From assembly GCA_016840285.1 (NCBI GenBank), contig JAEOSR010000079.1, positions 1 through 7,191 of the forward strand: a stretch of DNA of 7,191 nucleotides, in the 5' to 3' direction. Below are positions 6,108-7,191 of this stretch, piece after piece. Below the pieces are notes generated by a model. It did not search any database. It saw only the letters and a list, made by a program, of their open reading frames with translations, and was not told the DNA's origin. A program made the position numbers and the translations under genes. The DNA comes from Candidatus Hodarchaeota archaeon (lineage in GTDB: Archaea > Asgardarchaeota > Heimdallarchaeia > Hodarchaeales > Hodarchaeaceae). How positions within the stretch are numbered: position 1 is the first letter of the stretch; each line of letters starts with the position of its first letter.

Positions 6108-6602
6108 TTGATACAACAGATATTCAACCATGCTCGGAACCCTGAGCTGGGCCATCGAATTGCTTTTATTGAAAATTATGATTTAAAGACAGCTAAAGCA
6201 TTATTACAAGGAGTAGATATCTGGTTAAATACTCCTATACGTTTTAATGAAGCATCAGGAACATCTGGCATGAAGGCAAGTATGAATTTCATCCCAAATT
6301 TTTCCATTCTTGATGGTTGGTGGGATGAAGGTTATAATGGAAGAAATGGCTGGGCAATTAATCCAGAAAACAAAGAGGAAAAAGGTAGAAGTGCGCAAGA
6401 CTGGAACGATGCTAAAAGTCTTTATGATGTGTTAGAAAATGACATTATTCCATTATATTATGATTTTGAATCGGATAATATTCCCTTTCAATGGGTACGT
6501 GTCATGCGTGAAGCTGCATTAACAACATTGTCCACTTTTTCTGCTCGTCGGATGTTAAAAGAATACTCAAAGAAACTCTATATAGAAATTATAGCACAAT
6601 AA
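6108..6602 (+). pseudogene. Alpha-glucan (glycogen/starch) phosphorylase, C-terminal fragment
   Basis: This frame encodes only the C-terminal 164 residues or so of a GT35-type alpha-glucan phosphorylase, a family usually of well over 500 residues that releases glucose-1-phosphate from glycogen or starch. Recognisable text begins at LIQQIFNHARNPELGHRIAF, then ENYDLKTAKALLQGVDIWLN and PIRFNEASGTSGMKASMNF. The lysine in GTSGMK (codon 6273-6275) is the expected pyridoxal-phosphate lysine. LDGWWDEGYNGRNGWAINP follows, and later IPFQWVRVMREA and FSARRMLKEY, the normal end. The GTSGMK form is that of the archaeal and Thermotoga-like branch. The frame is open back to 6036, but the part before 6108 is the antisense of the VOC fragment, so it is not phosphorylase. 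Without its N-terminal domain the product cannot be active. Homology to the VOC protein stops and homology to phosphorylase starts within a few bases. Confidence 0.88.
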
Positions 6603-6604
6603 TC

Positions 6605-6835
6605 TTACTTTATTTTAGCCATTTTATTGTAAATCTTAATGTAGTCTTCAATCAATTGTTTTTCTTTAGTTCCATCTATCTTTTCCGTTAAGTAATCGTT
6701 CCTCATTAAATAATGTAAGAATTCATGCAGTTCCTTTCTTAGAAAAATTCTAGATTCTTCTATCCCCACTGCGGGAATTAACGTTGGAAGAGTGTCCTGC
6801 TGATCCCAGAATGTTGTACAATCATAAATACAATG
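6605..6835 (-). pseudogene. Unrecognised minus-strand coding fragment, no start codon
   Basis: A minus-strand frame of 76 codons runs from just after a TAA (6836-6838) to its stop at 6605-6607, two bases from the phosphorylase stop codon, so the two converge tightly. It includes TFWDQQDTLPTLIPAVGIEE, SRIFLRKELHEFLHYLMRND and, at the end, LIEDYIKIYNKMAKIK. The amphipathic, lysine-rich C-terminal helices read like real protein. There is no start codon at the N-terminal end; the first possible one is a GTG inside PAVGIEE, about 25 codons in, and the first ATG is at LMRND. It is therefore either a 5'-truncated gene or a short gene of about 50 residues starting at that GTG. I do not recognise the family. 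Tight convergence with phosphorylase hints that these two neighbours are the original arrangement. Confidence 0.5.
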
Positions 6836-6846
6836 TTAATTAATGA

Positions 6847-6860
6847 AAGTCAAGTGACTT
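6847..6860. repeat. Short perfect inverted repeat
   Basis: AAGTCA and TGACTT, separated by AG, form a 14-base dyad just beyond the end of the minus-strand fragment. It resembles a small operator-type palindrome, but no intact gene start is next to it. Confidence 0.25.
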
Positions 6861-6910
6861 CTAGACGTTATAAAGCAAATGTAAAGCTTTTCTTGACTAC
6901 AACCAACGTT

Positions 6911-6935
6911 TAACAATAATTTTTACGTATTGTTA
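6911..6935. repeat. AT-rich hairpin, 8-base stem
   Basis: TAACAATA (6911-6918) and TATTGTTA (6928-6935) are perfectly complementary around a 9-base loop. The stem is almost entirely A-T and weak. It lies in non-coding sequence between two gene fragments, and its role is unknown. Confidence 0.3.
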
Positions 6936-6967
6936 TAAAAAGAGTCTTAGCTAGGTAATTAGAATAG

Positions 6968-7114
6968 AACACAGTACATATAACAGAAGTTTATACTGAT
7001 ATTACAGAAGTTTCTAGAAGAGCAGATCAATCTGATGATAAAGAATCATATTATGAAGGGGATGATTGGGATCAGCGAGATCATCAAGAGCCTGATTATG
7101 GGGATTCTCACTAA
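6968..7114 (+). pseudogene. Acidic C-terminal protein tail without a start codon
   Basis: A plus-strand frame of 48 codons runs from just after a TAG (6965-6967) to TAA 7112-7114 with no ATG, GTG or TTG in it. It contains ITEVYTDITEVSRRADQSDD and then SYYEGDDWDQRDHQEPDYGD. The composition is strongly acidic and biased (Asp, Glu, Tyr, Gln), unlike random translation of AT-rich DNA. ACAGAAGTTT occurs at 6983-6992 and 7004-7013, exactly seven codons apart, giving a doubled ITEV unit. It looks like the disordered tail of a larger protein whose body has been lost or frame-shifted. I do not recognise the family. Confidence 0.35.
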
Positions 7115-7191
7115 TGTTTGATAATTTCAAATTGTTAAATACCAGCATAGACCTGTATTAGATTATTAAAAAACTTAATACTCCAAGATAA
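7115..7191. other. Right edge of window, no feature recognised
   Basis: These AT-rich bases hold no open frame of useful length and no clear signal on either strand. AAAAAACTTAATAC near 7169-7182 is simply AT-rich. Confidence 0.3.

Noticed and set aside
1..7191. CRISPR array, defence island or other multi-gene novel system
   Set aside because: No regularly spaced repeats, no nuclease, helicase, toxin-antitoxin or phage genes were recognised. The genes present are mostly unrelated metabolic or unknown single genes.

Overview
The window is AT-rich (about 30-40% G+C in the lines I counted by hand), loosely packed and full of incomplete genes. It looks like a piece of a metagenome-type prokaryotic genome. 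Short or absent Shine-Dalgarno sites, T-tracts after genes and long spacers make an archaeon plausible, perhaps an Asgard-like lineage that carries beta-oxidation-type genes. This is inference only: no rRNA, tRNA or lineage-specific gene is present to settle it, and a low-GC bacterium is not excluded.

Left part (1-2000): the 3' two-thirds or so of an enoyl-CoA hydratase (crotonase) gene, then a complete thiolase on the same strand. Together they match the hydration and thiolytic-cleavage steps of acyl-CoA beta-oxidation, or the reverse direction in short-chain acyl-CoA synthesis. A 470-base spacer follows. It holds an imperfect long inverted repeat and short, frame-broken coding-like remnants on both strands.

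Middle part (2470-4589): three independent plus-strand genes with wide spacing: a GNAT N-acetyltransferase, a two-pass membrane protein of the DUF3592 type, and a full-length, strongly conserved DUF4256 protein. Nothing ties them into one pathway. The spacer after DUF4256 carries a 21-base direct repeat and a hairpin terminator that serves the minus-strand gene coming from the right.

Right part (4921-7191): a minus-strand alpha/beta hydrolase with all catalytic residues and clearly higher G+C than its surroundings (53-57% in two counted lines), probably a recent acquisition. Right of it the sequence is a set of gene fragments. A minus-strand glyoxalase/VOC-family fragment lacks its start. It lies back to back with a plus-strand alpha-glucan phosphorylase fragment that lacks most of its N-terminal part, and the two meet within a few bases near 6105. 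A further minus-strand fragment without a start converges on the phosphorylase stop codon, and an acidic C-terminal tail without a start lies at 6968-7114. This pattern means either real deletion and gene decay or an assembly misjoin. The small coding pieces here are easily missed because they have no usable start codon.

I found no CRISPR array, tRNA, rRNA, intact insertion sequence or recognisable defence or conflict system. The most notable signals are the double-truncation junction, the GC-rich hydrolase insert with its own terminator, and the DUF4256 gene in this context.
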